From contig JBBAFU010000012.1 of NCBI GenBank assembly GCA_041655275.1, positions 1-64,000 on the forward strand: 64,000 bases of DNA, written 5' to 3'. This DNA comes from JAJYRX01 sp041655275. GTDB lineage: Bacteria > Pseudomonadota > Gammaproteobacteria > Burkholderiales > Burkholderiaceae_B. Shown here piece after piece: positions 49,800 through 59,070 of the stretch. The notes beneath the pieces are model-generated. The model was not told the origin of the DNA, made no database searches, and saw only the letters and a program-made list of their open reading frames with translations. Position 1 is the first letter of the stretch; each line of letters starts with the position of its first letter. The translations under genes and the position numbers were made by a program.

Positions 49800-50942
49800 T
49801 CAGAGGCCCAGTTCTCTTGCGATGAGCTGGCGCTGAATCTGGGAAGTGCCGCCACCCACACTCGCATTGCGTGCATCACGCCAGTGACGCTGCATCGCAT
49901 GATCGGTCGTATAAGCGTGCCCACCCAGTATCTGCATACCTGCAGTGGTCACACGCTGCAGCATCTCTGATACGTACAGCTTTGCCATACTGGCCTCCTT
50001 GCGGCAAGGCAGCTTGTTATCATAGCGCCAGGCAGCCATGTTGGTAAGCCAGCGTCCGGCCTCAAGTTCGGTGGCCATGTCCGCGAGCATATGTGCCACG
50101 GACTGGAAACGGCCAATGGGTGTGCCGAACTGCTTACGCTCCTTTGCATAGGTCACCGCATCGTTCAGCGCACTGCCGGCGCAGCCCATGTAATTCGCTG
50201 CCAGCGTGATGCGCTCACGCTCAAGGTGACGCCCGATATATTCCCAGCCACGCCCAGCCTCACCGAGCAGGTAGCGATCCGGAACACGGACATCATCGAA
50301 GAATATCTCCGACAACCCCACAATGCGCCGCCCGATGACATCCAGCCGGCGAATCGTCAGTCCGGGAAGATCGTTGGGCACCAGAAAAAGGGAAATCCCT
50401 TCGTGACGTTTTTCCTTTCTTTCCGTGCGTGCTGCGACCACGATGTAGTTGTCAGGCGCATCCGCGCCGCTGGAGAACAGCTTCTGCCCGCTGATGAGCC
50501 AATCGCCCCCGTCGCGGCGTGCGCTGGTGGTGAGCGCTGCGGCATCCGACCCTGAATTCGGCTCGGTCAGACTGAAAGAGAGCTTCTTCTTCCCGGTTGC
50601 TACATCCGGCAGGATTTCCCGGCACTGCTCTTGTGTACCAATATCGGCAAGAATGGATGCACCCCAAGCCTGAAGGCCAACGCGCGTGGCAAAATCGACG
50701 CTGGGCCGCGCAACCTCTTCGTACAGGATGATGCAGTCAGACATCGGGCTGCCCATGCCGCCATACTCCTCGGGCACGACCATCGCGATGAAGCCCGCGT
50801 CCACCATCGCCTGGTAGACCTCTTCAGGGAAGCTGCCGTTGCGATCCCATTCGCGCACCTTGTCCGGCGGACAGGTTGATTGAACCAGGCGTTCTATCGC
50901 TTGGCGCAGCATGACTTGTTCCTCGCCAGGATTGAAATTCAC
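49800..50942 (-). CDS. Acyl-CoA dehydrogenase, copy 1
   Basis: A 380-residue FAD-dependent acyl-CoA dehydrogenase with FSLTEPNSGSDAAA, DNYIVVAARTERKEK and GHAYTTDHAMQRHWRDARN. At the usual position of the catalytic base (EGTxQIQR) this protein has VGGGTSQIQRQ, Gly for Glu, so the base must come from elsewhere, as in isovaleryl-CoA-type enzymes, or the reaction differs. It is the last gene of the leftward operon from P4 and converges on the SDR gene at a double hairpin. Confidence 0.88.
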   Translation of the reverse strand: MNFNPGEEQVMLRQAIERLVQSTCPPDKVREWDRNGSFPEEVYQAMVDAGFIAMVVPEEYGGMGSPMSDCIILYEEVARPSVDFATRVGLQAWGASILADIGTQEQCREILPDVATGKKKLSFSLTEPNSGSDAAALTTSARRDGGDWLISGQKLFSSGADAPDNYIVVAARTERKEKRHEGISLFLVPNDLPGLTIRRLDVIGRRIVGLSEIFFDDVRVPDRYLLGEAGRGWEYIGRHLERERITLAANYMGCAGSALNDAVTYAKERKQFGTPIGRFQSVAHMLADMATELEAGRWLTNMAAWRYDNKLPCRKEASMAKLYVSEMLQRVTTAGMQILGGHAYTTDHAMQRHWRDARNASVGGGTSQIQRQLIARELGL

Positions 50943-50998
50943 GATTTGACCTCTTGTCGTTGATGAAAGAATAGACTTGTGCAGGCCTGGAGCAGCGC

Positions 50999-51991
50999 TT
51001 AAGGAAGCGTGATCACCGCCTTGCCGCGCACCTCGCCCCGACCCAGTGCGGTCAGCGTCCGGGGCAGCGTTTTGAAGTCACCTTGCCGCGTAATCTGCGG
51101 CACCAGCAGGCCCTGTTCGAACCCGGCGAACAAGGCTTGCTGGACTGCCGCTACTTGCTCGGGCACGCGATCGCGATAGTCGCTCCACTGCACACCCAGC
51201 ACGGCGATGTTCTTGAGGAGCAGGTAATTGGCCTTGAGCGTCGGAATCTCGCCGCTCGCAAAGCCCACGACGACCAGGCGACCACGCCAGTTCAGGGCGC
51301 GAATGGCGCCTGCAAAAAAATCACCGCCCAGTGGATCGATGACCACGTCCACGCCGGCTGACGCGAGTGGCAACGCCCCTATCTGCGCGCGTACCGCGTT
51401 GCGAAGATCGGGCACTGCCAGATCAATGATGAAGTCGGCGCCGGCAGCCTTGACCACGCGGGCAGCGTCCTCGCCGCGTACACCGGCGACCACGGTGGCC
51501 CCCATCATCTTTGCCAGTTGCACACTCGCCAGACCGACTGCGCCGTTGGCGCCCCCCACCAAAACGGTTTCGCCGCGCGCGAGCCGGGCGCGATCCACGA
51601 GCGCCGTATGCGCGGTGGGATACACCAGCCCCATGGCGGCTGCCTGTTCAAACGACATGCTTTCGGGCATGCGCCAGGCACGCGCGGCGGGAATAAGCAC
51701 CTGCTCGGCAAATGCACCATGTTCAATCTGGCTCATGACACGGTCGCCAGGCCGCAGATCGTGCACGCCCTGACCGACGACAGCAACCACGCCGGCAAAA
51801 TCCTTGCCGGGAATGAACGGTCGCGGTGGCAACAATTGATACTTGCCCCGGACCACCAGAAGGTCGGGGTAGTTCAGACCAATGGCCCGCACATCGACAC
51901 GCACCTCACCCGGGCCCGGCACCAGATCGGGCAGTACGTCAAGCTTCATATCGCCAGGTTCGCCATGCTCATGGACACGCCAGGCACGCAT
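50999..51991 (-). CDS. Quinone oxidoreductase-like MDR-family reductase
   Basis: A 330-residue zinc-independent medium-chain reductase: IGLNYPDLLVVRGKYQ near the start, PFIPGKDFAGVV, and the cofactor loop VLVGGANGAVGLASVQLAK. The family reduces enones or quinones with NADPH; some members act on acyl-CoA esters. It lies two bases from the hydroxyacyl-CoA dehydrogenase gene. A role in reduction of an unsaturated intermediate of this pathway is likely but not shown. Similar in family, not in position, to the protein at 15921-16910. Confidence 0.84.
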   Translation of the reverse strand: MRAWRVHEHGEPGDMKLDVLPDLVPGPGEVRVDVRAIGLNYPDLLVVRGKYQLLPPRPFIPGKDFAGVVAVVGQGVHDLRPGDRVMSQIEHGAFAEQVLIPAARAWRMPESMSFEQAAAMGLVYPTAHTALVDRARLARGETVLVGGANGAVGLASVQLAKMMGATVVAGVRGEDAARVVKAAGADFIIDLAVPDLRNAVRAQIGALPLASAGVDVVIDPLGGDFFAGAIRALNWRGRLVVVGFASGEIPTLKANYLLLKNIAVLGVQWSDYRDRVPEQVAAVQQALFAGFEQGLLVPQITRQGDFKTLPRTLTALGRGEVRGKAVITLP

Positions 51992-51992
51992 G

Positions 51993-53519
51993 TCAGGCTC
52001 CTGATCCCGTCATATACGCATGGTCATGGGCGACGACCGCCCGGCGTGCCGGGTGATACGCGGACTGCCCCGTCATCCGCGCGAGCGCCATACAGATCTC
52101 GTAGTGGCGCACCAGCCCGCCGCGAACAACACGCTCTATCGGCCCGTCAGGATAGCCCAGGCCCAACCGGCAGGTCTTGTCCATATCGCCGGCAGCCGCC
52201 AGGCCTTCGTCCAGAAACCGCAGGGCATCGTTGTATTTGGGCCGTACCAGACGATCAACAATGCGTCCGGGACGGTCGGCACAGACGACGGTATCCATAC
52301 CGGCCGCTTCGAAGACGGCACGCGCCGCTTCCAACGCCGCAGGATTGGTACGCGGCTGACGCACGATCTCGACCAGGCGCGAAGGTGCATCCCGGCCATT
52401 GCGGTAACGCGCAAAACCGACGACATTGTCACCCTCATTGCCGCTATCCTCGCCGGTGTGCACCCCGAGGCACTCCGTATCCAGTTCCACAAGCACGGCC
52501 AGACGAGACTCATCCGCCGCGAAAGCGCCGCCAAGGCATACTGTGACTGGTGCGGCATTATCGACCGCACGATTGAGAAAAGGATCATCCGGCCCAAAAG
52601 AACGGCTCTCGCCCCCGTAGACCAGCCGAAACTCCGGCGCCCCGGTGGCAATGGCGCGTTCCGGTGCCATACCCAGCAGGCCGCGCCCGGATTTGTTTCC
52701 CAGCAGGCCGGCGGCCACCATGCGCCGCAACATGGGGGGAACGGCGGCGCGTGGATCGTGCGTAATGGGATAAAAGGCCTCGCCCAGACGAACCTGGGTA
52801 TCCAGACCAATCAAATCCAGCAAGGTACACGGCCCCATGCGATAGCCCAGTGCTGAACGGATCGCGATATCAATGTCTTCGGGCGTGGCAAGACCCTCAT
52901 CGATCGCCCGCAGCACATCGTTGTTGAAAGGCACCAGCAGTGCATTCAGGATAAAGCCCGGCCGGTCCTGCGTCTGCACCGGCAGCTGGCCGGCGCCCTC
53001 GCACCAGGCCCAGGCGGCATCGAAAGTTTGCTGCGACGTGAGCACGCCCCGGGAAACTTCAATCAGCTTCATGAGCTGGGCCGGAAGGCAGAAATGCAGA
53101 CCAATGACCTGCTCGGGACGGCCGCAGCCGCTGGCAATCTCAGTGATCGACAGGGTGGAGGTATTGGAAGCAAACAGGGTTTCCGGCTTGCACAGGCGAT
53201 CCAGCTCGGCCAGCAAGGTCTGTTTCACGCCCAGATCCTCGAACACTGCCTCTATGACAAGATCACAATCTGCCAGAGCAGCAAGTTCAGTCGCATCCTG
53301 CATGCGTGCAAGTGCTGCGGCCGCCTCGTCGGCGCTCATGCGGCCGCGCTCGACCGACCTGTCGAAGAATTTTTCGGCCTGGCAGCGCGCCCGCGCCAAG
53401 GCTTCGGCTGACTGATCGTGGCAGATGGTATCGAAACCCGCCCGGGCTGCCACCAGTGCAATGCCCGCGCCCATGGTGCCGCCTGCCCCGCAGACGGCGA
53501 CTTTTCTGATCGTATTCAT
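51993..53519 (-). CDS. 3-hydroxyacyl-CoA dehydrogenase with duplicated C-terminal domain (PaaH-like)
   Basis: A 508-residue NAD-dependent enzyme. The Rossmann fold starts VAVCGAGGTMGAGIALVAARAGF (in parts), and two consecutive C-terminal HCDH domains follow (PGFILNALLVPFNNDVLRAI and PGRIVDRLVRPKYNDALRFL). This is as in PaaH/PaaC-type proteins of about 480-510 residues. The active-site block reads GLHFCLPAQLMKLIEV; the usual HFFNP is HFCLP, so the catalytic His remains but the Asn before Pro is Leu. The ATG at 53519 overlaps the stop of the dehydrogenase gene by four bases. Confidence 0.88.
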   Translation of the reverse strand: MNTIRKVAVCGAGGTMGAGIALVAARAGFDTICHDQSAEALARARCQAEKFFDRSVERGRMSADEAAAALARMQDATELAALADCDLVIEAVFEDLGVKQTLLAELDRLCKPETLFASNTSTLSITEIASGCGRPEQVIGLHFCLPAQLMKLIEVSRGVLTSQQTFDAAWAWCEGAGQLPVQTQDRPGFILNALLVPFNNDVLRAIDEGLATPEDIDIAIRSALGYRMGPCTLLDLIGLDTQVRLGEAFYPITHDPRAAVPPMLRRMVAAGLLGNKSGRGLLGMAPERAIATGAPEFRLVYGGESRSFGPDDPFLNRAVDNAAPVTVCLGGAFAADESRLAVLVELDTECLGVHTGEDSGNEGDNVVGFARYRNGRDAPSRLVEIVRQPRTNPAALEAARAVFEAAGMDTVVCADRPGRIVDRLVRPKYNDALRFLDEGLAAAGDMDKTCRLGLGYPDGPIERVVRGGLVRHYEICMALARMTGQSAYHPARRAVVAHDHAYMTGSGA

Positions 53520-54682
53520 TTGGTCAAAAAACTCCGGCCTATCAGTTGACGGTGAATCTGGTTGGTTCCTTCCCAGATCTGGGTGATCTTGGCATCGCGC
53601 ATGAGCCGCTCGGCGCGATACTCCCGGCAATACCCATAGCCGCCATGCCACTGCACGCATTCCGTGCTCATGCGCATGGCCAGATCCGAGGCGCGCAACT
53701 TGGCCACCGATGCTTCCATCCCCATGTCTTCAACGCCGGCGTCAACGAGCGCCGCGACGTGGTCCATCCAGCGCTCAAGCATCAGCAGCTCGGCTGCCAG
53801 GTCCGCCAGGGTGAACTGGTTGCCCTGGAACTCGAGCACGCGCCGGCCCGATTGCCGGCGTTCATTGGCATAGGCCACCATGTCCTTGAATGCAGCGCGG
53901 GCAATGCCACGGGCATGCGCCGCCACCGAGGGACGCGACTTGTTCAGCGACGTGAGCAGGATATGCAGTCCGTCGCCGGGCTCGCCCAGCAGATTGGCGC
54001 GCGGCACCCGACACTGGTCGAAAGCCAGTGCACACGTGGAAGACGCGTTATGACCCATCTTGCGTTCGCGAGAAATAACCTGCAGGCCTGATGTGCCCTT
54101 TTCAAGCAACAGCACCGAAATGGCTTTCTTGGAATCATCGATTTCTGACCACTTTCCGAAAAGCAGAATACGGTCGGCCACATCGCCATTGGTGATGAAG
54201 AGCTTGGCGCCCTGCACAATGATGTCATCACCTTCCGGCGTAAAGCGCGTCTTCATCCCCGTGGCGTCGGAACCGGCATCCGCCTCCGTGATGGCAAGTG
54301 CACCCAGCCCGCCCTCGGCGATGCAAGGCAGCAAACGCGCACACTGCTCATCAGTGCCGAACTGGATGAGCGGCTTCATTCCGTGGAATGTGGTGGCGTA
54401 GATGATACCGGTGGCCGCGCAGGCCTCGGAAATGAGCGAAACCACTTCCAGGTACAGGGCGTAGGACATCGCCAGTCCACCATACGCCTCGGGCAGGAAG
54501 AGCAGATTTAGCCCCAGGTCGTTGATGCCCTGGATATTGTCCCAGGGAAATTCGCCCGTTTCATCGATACGCGCCGCATTCGGCGCGATGCGCTCATCCA
54601 CCAGGCGCTGCACCTGATCCAGGACTTGCCGCTCCTCGGTATTCCACTGGCGCGCTGCCAGTGTCTGTTCGTACAGTTTCAT
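53516..54682 (-). CDS. Acyl-CoA dehydrogenase, copy 2
   Basis: A 388-residue acyl-CoA dehydrogenase with ALAITEADAGSDATGMKT, ISRERKMGHNASSTCALAF, and the C-terminal QWHGGYGYCREYRAERLMRD (in parts) then ITQIWEGTNQIHRQL. The Glu of the EGTNQ motif is the normal catalytic base. It introduces a double bond next to the thioester and passes electrons to ETF. Its ATG overlaps the SDR stop (TGATG) and its stop overlaps the next ATG, so it is translated in a coupled series. Confidence 0.92.
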   Translation of the reverse strand: MKLYEQTLAARQWNTEERQVLDQVQRLVDERIAPNAARIDETGEFPWDNIQGINDLGLNLLFLPEAYGGLAMSYALYLEVVSLISEACAATGIIYATTFHGMKPLIQFGTDEQCARLLPCIAEGGLGALAITEADAGSDATGMKTRFTPEGDDIIVQGAKLFITNGDVADRILLFGKWSEIDDSKKAISVLLLEKGTSGLQVISRERKMGHNASSTCALAFDQCRVPRANLLGEPGDGLHILLTSLNKSRPSVAAHARGIARAAFKDMVAYANERRQSGRRVLEFQGNQFTLADLAAELLMLERWMDHVAALVDAGVEDMGMEASVAKLRASDLAMRMSTECVQWHGGYGYCREYRAERLMRDAKITQIWEGTNQIHRQLIGRSFLTK

Positions 54683-55386
54683 CAGTGATTGATTCCTTGT
54701 GCACCATCGATATAAATGGTTTCACCGCTCAGGAAGGGAATGGCCTCGGTAATCAACGCAGCCACCAGACGCGCCACATCGTGTGACTGTCCGGGACCGC
54801 CGGTCGGAATGCGCGCCTTCATGAAAGCCTGCACGCTTTCCTGCGCGAGATAATCGCGATTCAGATCCGTCTCGATATAACCGGGCGCGACATTGATCGT
54901 TTGAATGCCGTATTTGGCCCACTCTACCGCCATAACCCGCGTCATCGCAGCGACCGCAGCCTTGGACGCACAGTACGCCAGATTGCCGGGTGCGCCGATG
55001 CGATCAAAGAAGGAGCCAATGTTGACGATGGTGCCACCATGCTCGCGCAGATGGGGAAAAACCTCGCGCGAAGCCACCATGACCGCAGTCGCATTGAGTG
55101 CCATTGTGCGCTCGAAATCTGCCACGGACAGTCGTGAAGCCGCCCCGCCGATGTGAATGCCGGCATTGTTCACCAATGCGGCGATTGAGCCGGCTTGTGC
55201 GATGCGCGCGATGCAGTCGCGCACAGCCTGCTCGTCCGTCATATCGCAAGCCATATGCCGACCTGCGCCTCCCTGACCGGACCGCGACAGACTCACCACC
55301 TGGCGGCCGCGCGCAGTCAATTCTTCGACGATCGCCAGCCCGATACCACGTGAGCCGCCGGTCACAATGATTTGCCCTTCAGCCAT
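54682..55386 (-). CDS. SDR-family oxidoreductase (3-hydroxyacyl-type)
   Basis: A 234-residue classical short-chain dehydrogenase: TGGSRGIGLAIVEEL, NNAGIHIGG, and a complete Ser-Tyr-Lys set (NIGSFFDR, AYCASKAAV). Family members of this size oxidise or reduce 3-hydroxy/3-keto groups with NAD(P). The ATG at 55386 lies within the end of the enoyl-CoA hydratase gene and has CGGAG nearby; the longer open frame is not supported. It may act on the hydroxyacyl intermediate or a ring alcohol. Confidence 0.88.
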   Translation of the reverse strand: MAEGQIIVTGGSRGIGLAIVEELTARGRQVVSLSRSGQGGAGRHMACDMTDEQAVRDCIARIAQAGSIAALVNNAGIHIGGAASRLSVADFERTMALNATAVMVASREVFPHLREHGGTIVNIGSFFDRIGAPGNLAYCASKAAVAAMTRVMAVEWAKYGIQTINVAPGYIETDLNRDYLAQESVQAFMKARIPTGGPGQSHDVARLVAALITEAIPFLSGETIYIDGAQGINH

Positions 55387-56149
55387 CCCTGAACTCCGGT
55401 TTGCGTTTCTCTTCGAATGCCTGCATGCCCTCGGCGGCATCCGTCGTCTGATAGGCCAGCGTAGAGAGCTCAGCCTCATACTGCAAGCCTTGGGAGAGCG
55501 GCATTTCGAGCCCGCGCTGAACGGCCTGACGCGCCAGCGTCAGCACCGGCAGACTGTAGCCGGTGAAGGTGCGTGCAAAAGCCTTGCCGGCATCCAGCAG
55601 ATCGTCCTCGATCACCGCGTGCACGAGACCGAGACGTACCGCCTCATCCGCCTTGACGGAACGGCCGGTCAGAATCATTTCCAGCGCCCTGGCCTCGCCG
55701 ATGAGGCGCGGCAGGCGCTGCGTTCCCCCGTAACCCGGAATCAGGCCAAGCTTCACTTCGGGCAGGCCAAAGACGGCGTTCGGACTGCACAGGCGGAAAG
55801 TACAGGCGAGCGCAAGCTCCATACCACCGCCAAAGGCAAAACCATTGACGAGCGCGATTGACGCGACGGGCAAACGCTCCAGACGGGCAAAGACTGCTTG
55901 CCCGAGCTCACTGCCACGACGCTGCTCGGTGAGCATGCGCCGGCGCAATTCCGGAATATCAGCGCCTGCACAGAAGGCGCGATCCCCTGCGCCGGTGACG
56001 AACAAGGCGCGGATCCCCGCCATCCCGGCGACATCCGTCAGCACCCTGTCCAGATCTTCCAGTATGCCAAACGACAGGGCATTCAGCGCCGCCGGGCGAT
56101 TCAGGGTCAAACAGGCGAATTCATCAATACGTTCAAGCCGGATAGACAT
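55379..56149 (-). CDS. Enoyl-CoA hydratase
   Basis: A 256-residue crotonase with both catalytic glutamates in place (GFAFGGGMELALACT and FGLPEVKLGLIPGYGGTQRLPR), the best hydratase candidate in this region. It ends EEKRKPEFRDG. Encoded 2 bases after the CoA ligase gene and overlapping the SDR gene by 8 bases. It would hydrate the product of the acyl-CoA dehydrogenase. Confidence 0.92.
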   Translation of the reverse strand: MSIRLERIDEFACLTLNRPAALNALSFGILEDLDRVLTDVAGMAGIRALFVTGAGDRAFCAGADIPELRRRMLTEQRRGSELGQAVFARLERLPVASIALVNGFAFGGGMELALACTFRLCSPNAVFGLPEVKLGLIPGYGGTQRLPRLIGEARALEMILTGRSVKADEAVRLGLVHAVIEDDLLDAGKAFARTFTGYSLPVLTLARQAVQRGLEMPLSQGLQYEAELSTLAYQTTDAAEGMQAFEEKRKPEFRDG

Positions 56150-56151
56150 CT

Positions 56152-57768
56152 TCAGGCCTCCACATCAACGAAACGAACCGCAGCGGGTCGGATCTCGCCC
56201 TGCCGGACCTGCTCGATCAGCGCGCGCTTGAGAATTTTCCCGCTGGCGGTCAGAGGCATGCTGTCCAGGGTGACAAACCACTCCGGCATATCGTGTTTGG
56301 ACAGTCCTTCTCGCGACAGGTGCAGCAACAACACATCGGCGTCGACATCACCGGTAACGGCCAGACATACCTTCTCGCCAAGCCGGTCGTCCGGGACGGG
56401 AAAGGCCGCCGCCTTGAACACCGCTGGATGCGTGAGCGCCCGTGATTCAATCTGCGCGGGGTAAATATTGTGCCCGCCACGGATGATCAGGTCCTTGGCC
56501 CGCCCTTCGATACGCAAGTTACCCTGCGCATCAAAGGACCCCAGATCACCCGACATCAGAAAGCCATGGCGGTTGAAAGTCTCTTCGGTAGCGGTCTGAT
56601 TAGCGTAATAACCCAGCATCATGGCGGCACCCCGGCCACCGATCTCGCCCGTCTGGCCAACGGGCAGTTCAACATCCTTGTTCTGCGGATCCCAGATACG
56701 GGTCTCGTAAGCCGGACCACCCCGCCCGCAGGTGGACACCCAGACCTCGACGGGATCATCCGGGTGGGTATATTGGTGAGACGAATTTTCCGTCATGCCA
56801 TAGATATTCTGGGGTGCGATCCCCTGACTGACGAAGGCCTGGGCCACCACCTCGGGAATCGGCGCCCCGGCCATGTAGAAGATACGCACATCCCCCATGC
56901 GGTCGATGTCCCGTCGGCGCTGCTCGGCAAGAATATCCATGGCATGCGTGGGCACACCCAGCACATAGGTAGCGCCCGTCTCCATGATCCAGTCGAGACG
57001 GCTCTTGCCTGCGGGCGGATCATCAAGAACGAAGCAGGCACCGCACACCAGCCACTGCCCTGCCGCCACCCAGGCAATGTGGTGGGACAGGGGACTGAGC
57101 GAAAGTATTACGTCCTTGCCTGACAGATGCCAGTCACGCGCCAGGTCCCGGGCATTGGCCAGCAGCGTATTGCAGGAGTGCATGACGCACTTGGGTCGGC
57201 CGGTCGTGCCCGAGGTGAAGGCGAGGTAGGCTATGGTATCCGGATCCTGATGTACCTGCGCCTGCACGCCGGTGATATGCAGGGGAAAGTTTGCCGGTTT
57301 GTACACTTTCTTCAAAAAGCGCAACCGCGACAGCATGACCTCGAAGTCACAGCGATCACGATCAACCCCCCAGCCTTCTTCCGACACCAGCGCGCTGGAT
57401 TTCAGCTCACCAAGCAGCGTGACCACTTCAGCACAGGTATAGCTGCGATGCAGGGAAGGATTGCAAGCGGCGCCGATACGCGAGCAGGCGAGAAACGCGA
57501 TGACCGCCTCAACCCGGTTGGATATCCAGATCGACACCCGGTCGCCCACGCCGATATCCCTGTCCATCATGTCATCGGCAAGGGCATCGACGCGCGCTTT
57601 CAGGCTGCGCCAGTCCAGTGTGCACCTGCCGTCACGCAGGGCCGGCGAAGACGGCATGTTCTCTGCATGACGCGCCATCAGCGTGTAGAACGTATCACGG
57701 GCCCAGAGGCCCCGCTCGTAATACCGTCGGCTGGCCGCCGGATGGTGCAAAGTTAGAAAGGGACGCAT
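56152..57768 (-). CDS. AMP-forming acyl-CoA synthetase
   Basis: A 538-residue acid–CoA ligase. P-loop LAFTSGTTGRPKCVMH, adenylate motif IYGMTENSSH, and the C-terminal SGDLGSFDAQGNLRIEGRAKD and GGHNIYPAQIE blocks (in parts), with the acylation Lys in SGKILKRAL. Overall layout resembles cyclohexanecarboxylate- and medium-chain-acid ligases. It provides an ATP-dependent entry parallel to the CoA-transferase gene 12 bases upstream. Confidence 0.9.
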   Translation of the reverse strand: MRPFLTLHHPAASRRYYERGLWARDTFYTLMARHAENMPSSPALRDGRCTLDWRSLKARVDALADDMMDRDIGVGDRVSIWISNRVEAVIAFLACSRIGAACNPSLHRSYTCAEVVTLLGELKSSALVSEEGWGVDRDRCDFEVMLSRLRFLKKVYKPANFPLHITGVQAQVHQDPDTIAYLAFTSGTTGRPKCVMHSCNTLLANARDLARDWHLSGKDVILSLSPLSHHIAWVAAGQWLVCGACFVLDDPPAGKSRLDWIMETGATYVLGVPTHAMDILAEQRRRDIDRMGDVRIFYMAGAPIPEVVAQAFVSQGIAPQNIYGMTENSSHQYTHPDDPVEVWVSTCGRGGPAYETRIWDPQNKDVELPVGQTGEIGGRGAAMMLGYYANQTATEETFNRHGFLMSGDLGSFDAQGNLRIEGRAKDLIIRGGHNIYPAQIESRALTHPAVFKAAAFPVPDDRLGEKVCLAVTGDVDADVLLLHLSREGLSKHDMPEWFVTLDSMPLTASGKILKRALIEQVRQGEIRPAAVRFVDVEA

Positions 57769-57780
57769 CGGGCCTCCTCA

Positions 57781-59004
57781 TCAGCTATTCTTGAAACGCG
57801 CCAGAATCGCTTCGGTATGCTCGCCCAGCTGTGGCGGTGCAGACCTTGGCTGCGCTGTCTGACCATCGATATGAATTCCCAGACCCACCTGGGGCACCAT
57901 CCGGCCCCTGTCATGCAGGGTGAAGAAAAGGCCGCGCTCCTGCAAGGCGGCATCATGCGCCACATCGTCAACGCGATTGATGGGCCCGGCAGGAATACGC
58001 GCCTGGGCAAAAATCTTGAGCCAGTGCGCGCGCGGCTCACGACACAATATTGCCTGGATGTCGGCCACGATCCCGTCCCGGTGCAACCGGCGCAGGGCAT
58101 TCGTGGCGAATTCCGGCCTTGCAGCGTAATCAGGATCGCCCAGCGCGCCCCAGAAACGCTTCCAGATCGCATCCGAGCCCAGTCCCAGCGTCAGTGGCTC
58201 GTCCGCCGTCTCAAAACTCTGGTAGATCGCGATCACGCTGTCGGTACCGCCCGAGCGCACAGGCACCTCACCCGAGCCCAGATAGCTGGAAATGCGGCAG
58301 GACAGGAAACGTGTCATGCTTTCCACAAGGCTGACATCGATGCGGGCGCCCTTGCCTGTACGCTCGCGTGCCAGCAAGGCCACCACTGCAGCCATCGCGG
58401 CATCCTGACCCGCCAGCATGTCGGCTGCAGGCGCACCAATCTTCTGTGGCGGGCCGTCCGCAGTCCCCGTCACATCCATGATGCCCGAATAACCTTCGGC
58501 AATCAGATCGTAGCAAGTCAATGCCGCGCGCTCGCCCTCGAGCCCGAAGCCTGTGATCGACACATGGATCAGGTCCGGGCGAAACGCCTTGACCGCATCA
58601 TGGTCGATACCCAGCTTGCGTTGCACATCATGAGGCTGATTGCAGATCAGTACGTCGGCCCCGGCAAGCAAGGCATACAACTGGTCCCGGCTCGACTCGA
58701 CGCCAAGGTCGATCACAACGCTTTTCTTGTTGCGGTTGACGGCACTGAACCACAGCGACTGCCCGTCCAGAAACGGCGGCCCCCAGTGTCGTGCATCGTC
58801 GCCTTCCGGACGCTCAATCTTGATGACCTCGGCGCCAAAGTCCGACAGCAGCATCGTGGCATAAGGCCCCGAGACCGATGTGGTCAGATCAATGACCGTA
58901 ATTCCCGACAGCAGCTTGAAACCGTGGGCGACCTCCTGTATGGGCAGCCGCTGCCACGGAAGTGATGCTTCATCACAGTTTCTTCTGGCACTCCTGTTGT
59001 GCAT
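57781..59004 (-). CDS. Class III (CaiB/BaiF) CoA-transferase, copy 3
   Basis: About 407 residues; nucleophile Asp 195 in APAADMLAGQD, and the N-terminal VIDLTTSVSGPYATMLLSDFG block. Start choice: the ATG at 59004 has GGAGGA (59011-59016) just upstream and the sigma-54 promoter P4 would start RNA near 59026. The in-frame ATG at 59025 would then sit at the very end of the message, so it is not preferred. It heads the eight-gene operon running to 49800. It presumably activates the substrate using a CoA ester made in the pathway. Confidence 0.9.
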   Translation of the reverse strand: MHNRSARRNCDEASLPWQRLPIQEVAHGFKLLSGITVIDLTTSVSGPYATMLLSDFGAEVIKIERPEGDDARHWGPPFLDGQSLWFSAVNRNKKSVVIDLGVESSRDQLYALLAGADVLICNQPHDVQRKLGIDHDAVKAFRPDLIHVSITGFGLEGERAALTCYDLIAEGYSGIMDVTGTADGPPQKIGAPAADMLAGQDAAMAAVVALLARERTGKGARIDVSLVESMTRFLSCRISSYLGSGEVPVRSGGTDSVIAIYQSFETADEPLTLGLGSDAIWKRFWGALGDPDYAARPEFATNALRRLHRDGIVADIQAILCREPRAHWLKIFAQARIPAGPINRVDDVAHDAALQERGLFFTLHDRGRMVPQVGLGIHIDGQTAQPRSAPPQLGEHTEAILARFKNS

Positions 59005-59037
59005 CTGCATTCCTCCGACAATCATGGCCAGAGTCTC

Positions 59038-59052
59038 GCAAGATGCATGCCA
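59038..59052 (-). promoter_or_regulatory. Sigma-54 (-24/-12) promoter P4 (CoA-transferase/ligase operon)
   Basis: On the minus strand TGGCATGCATCTTGCG, one change from TGGCAC and exact GG-N10-GC spacing. It lies in the 66-base gap between the activator gene stop (59071) and the CoA-transferase start, so the activator gene sits directly upstream of a promoter it probably controls. Confidence 0.8.
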
Positions 59053-59070
59053 TCTGCATTATCGACTGCA

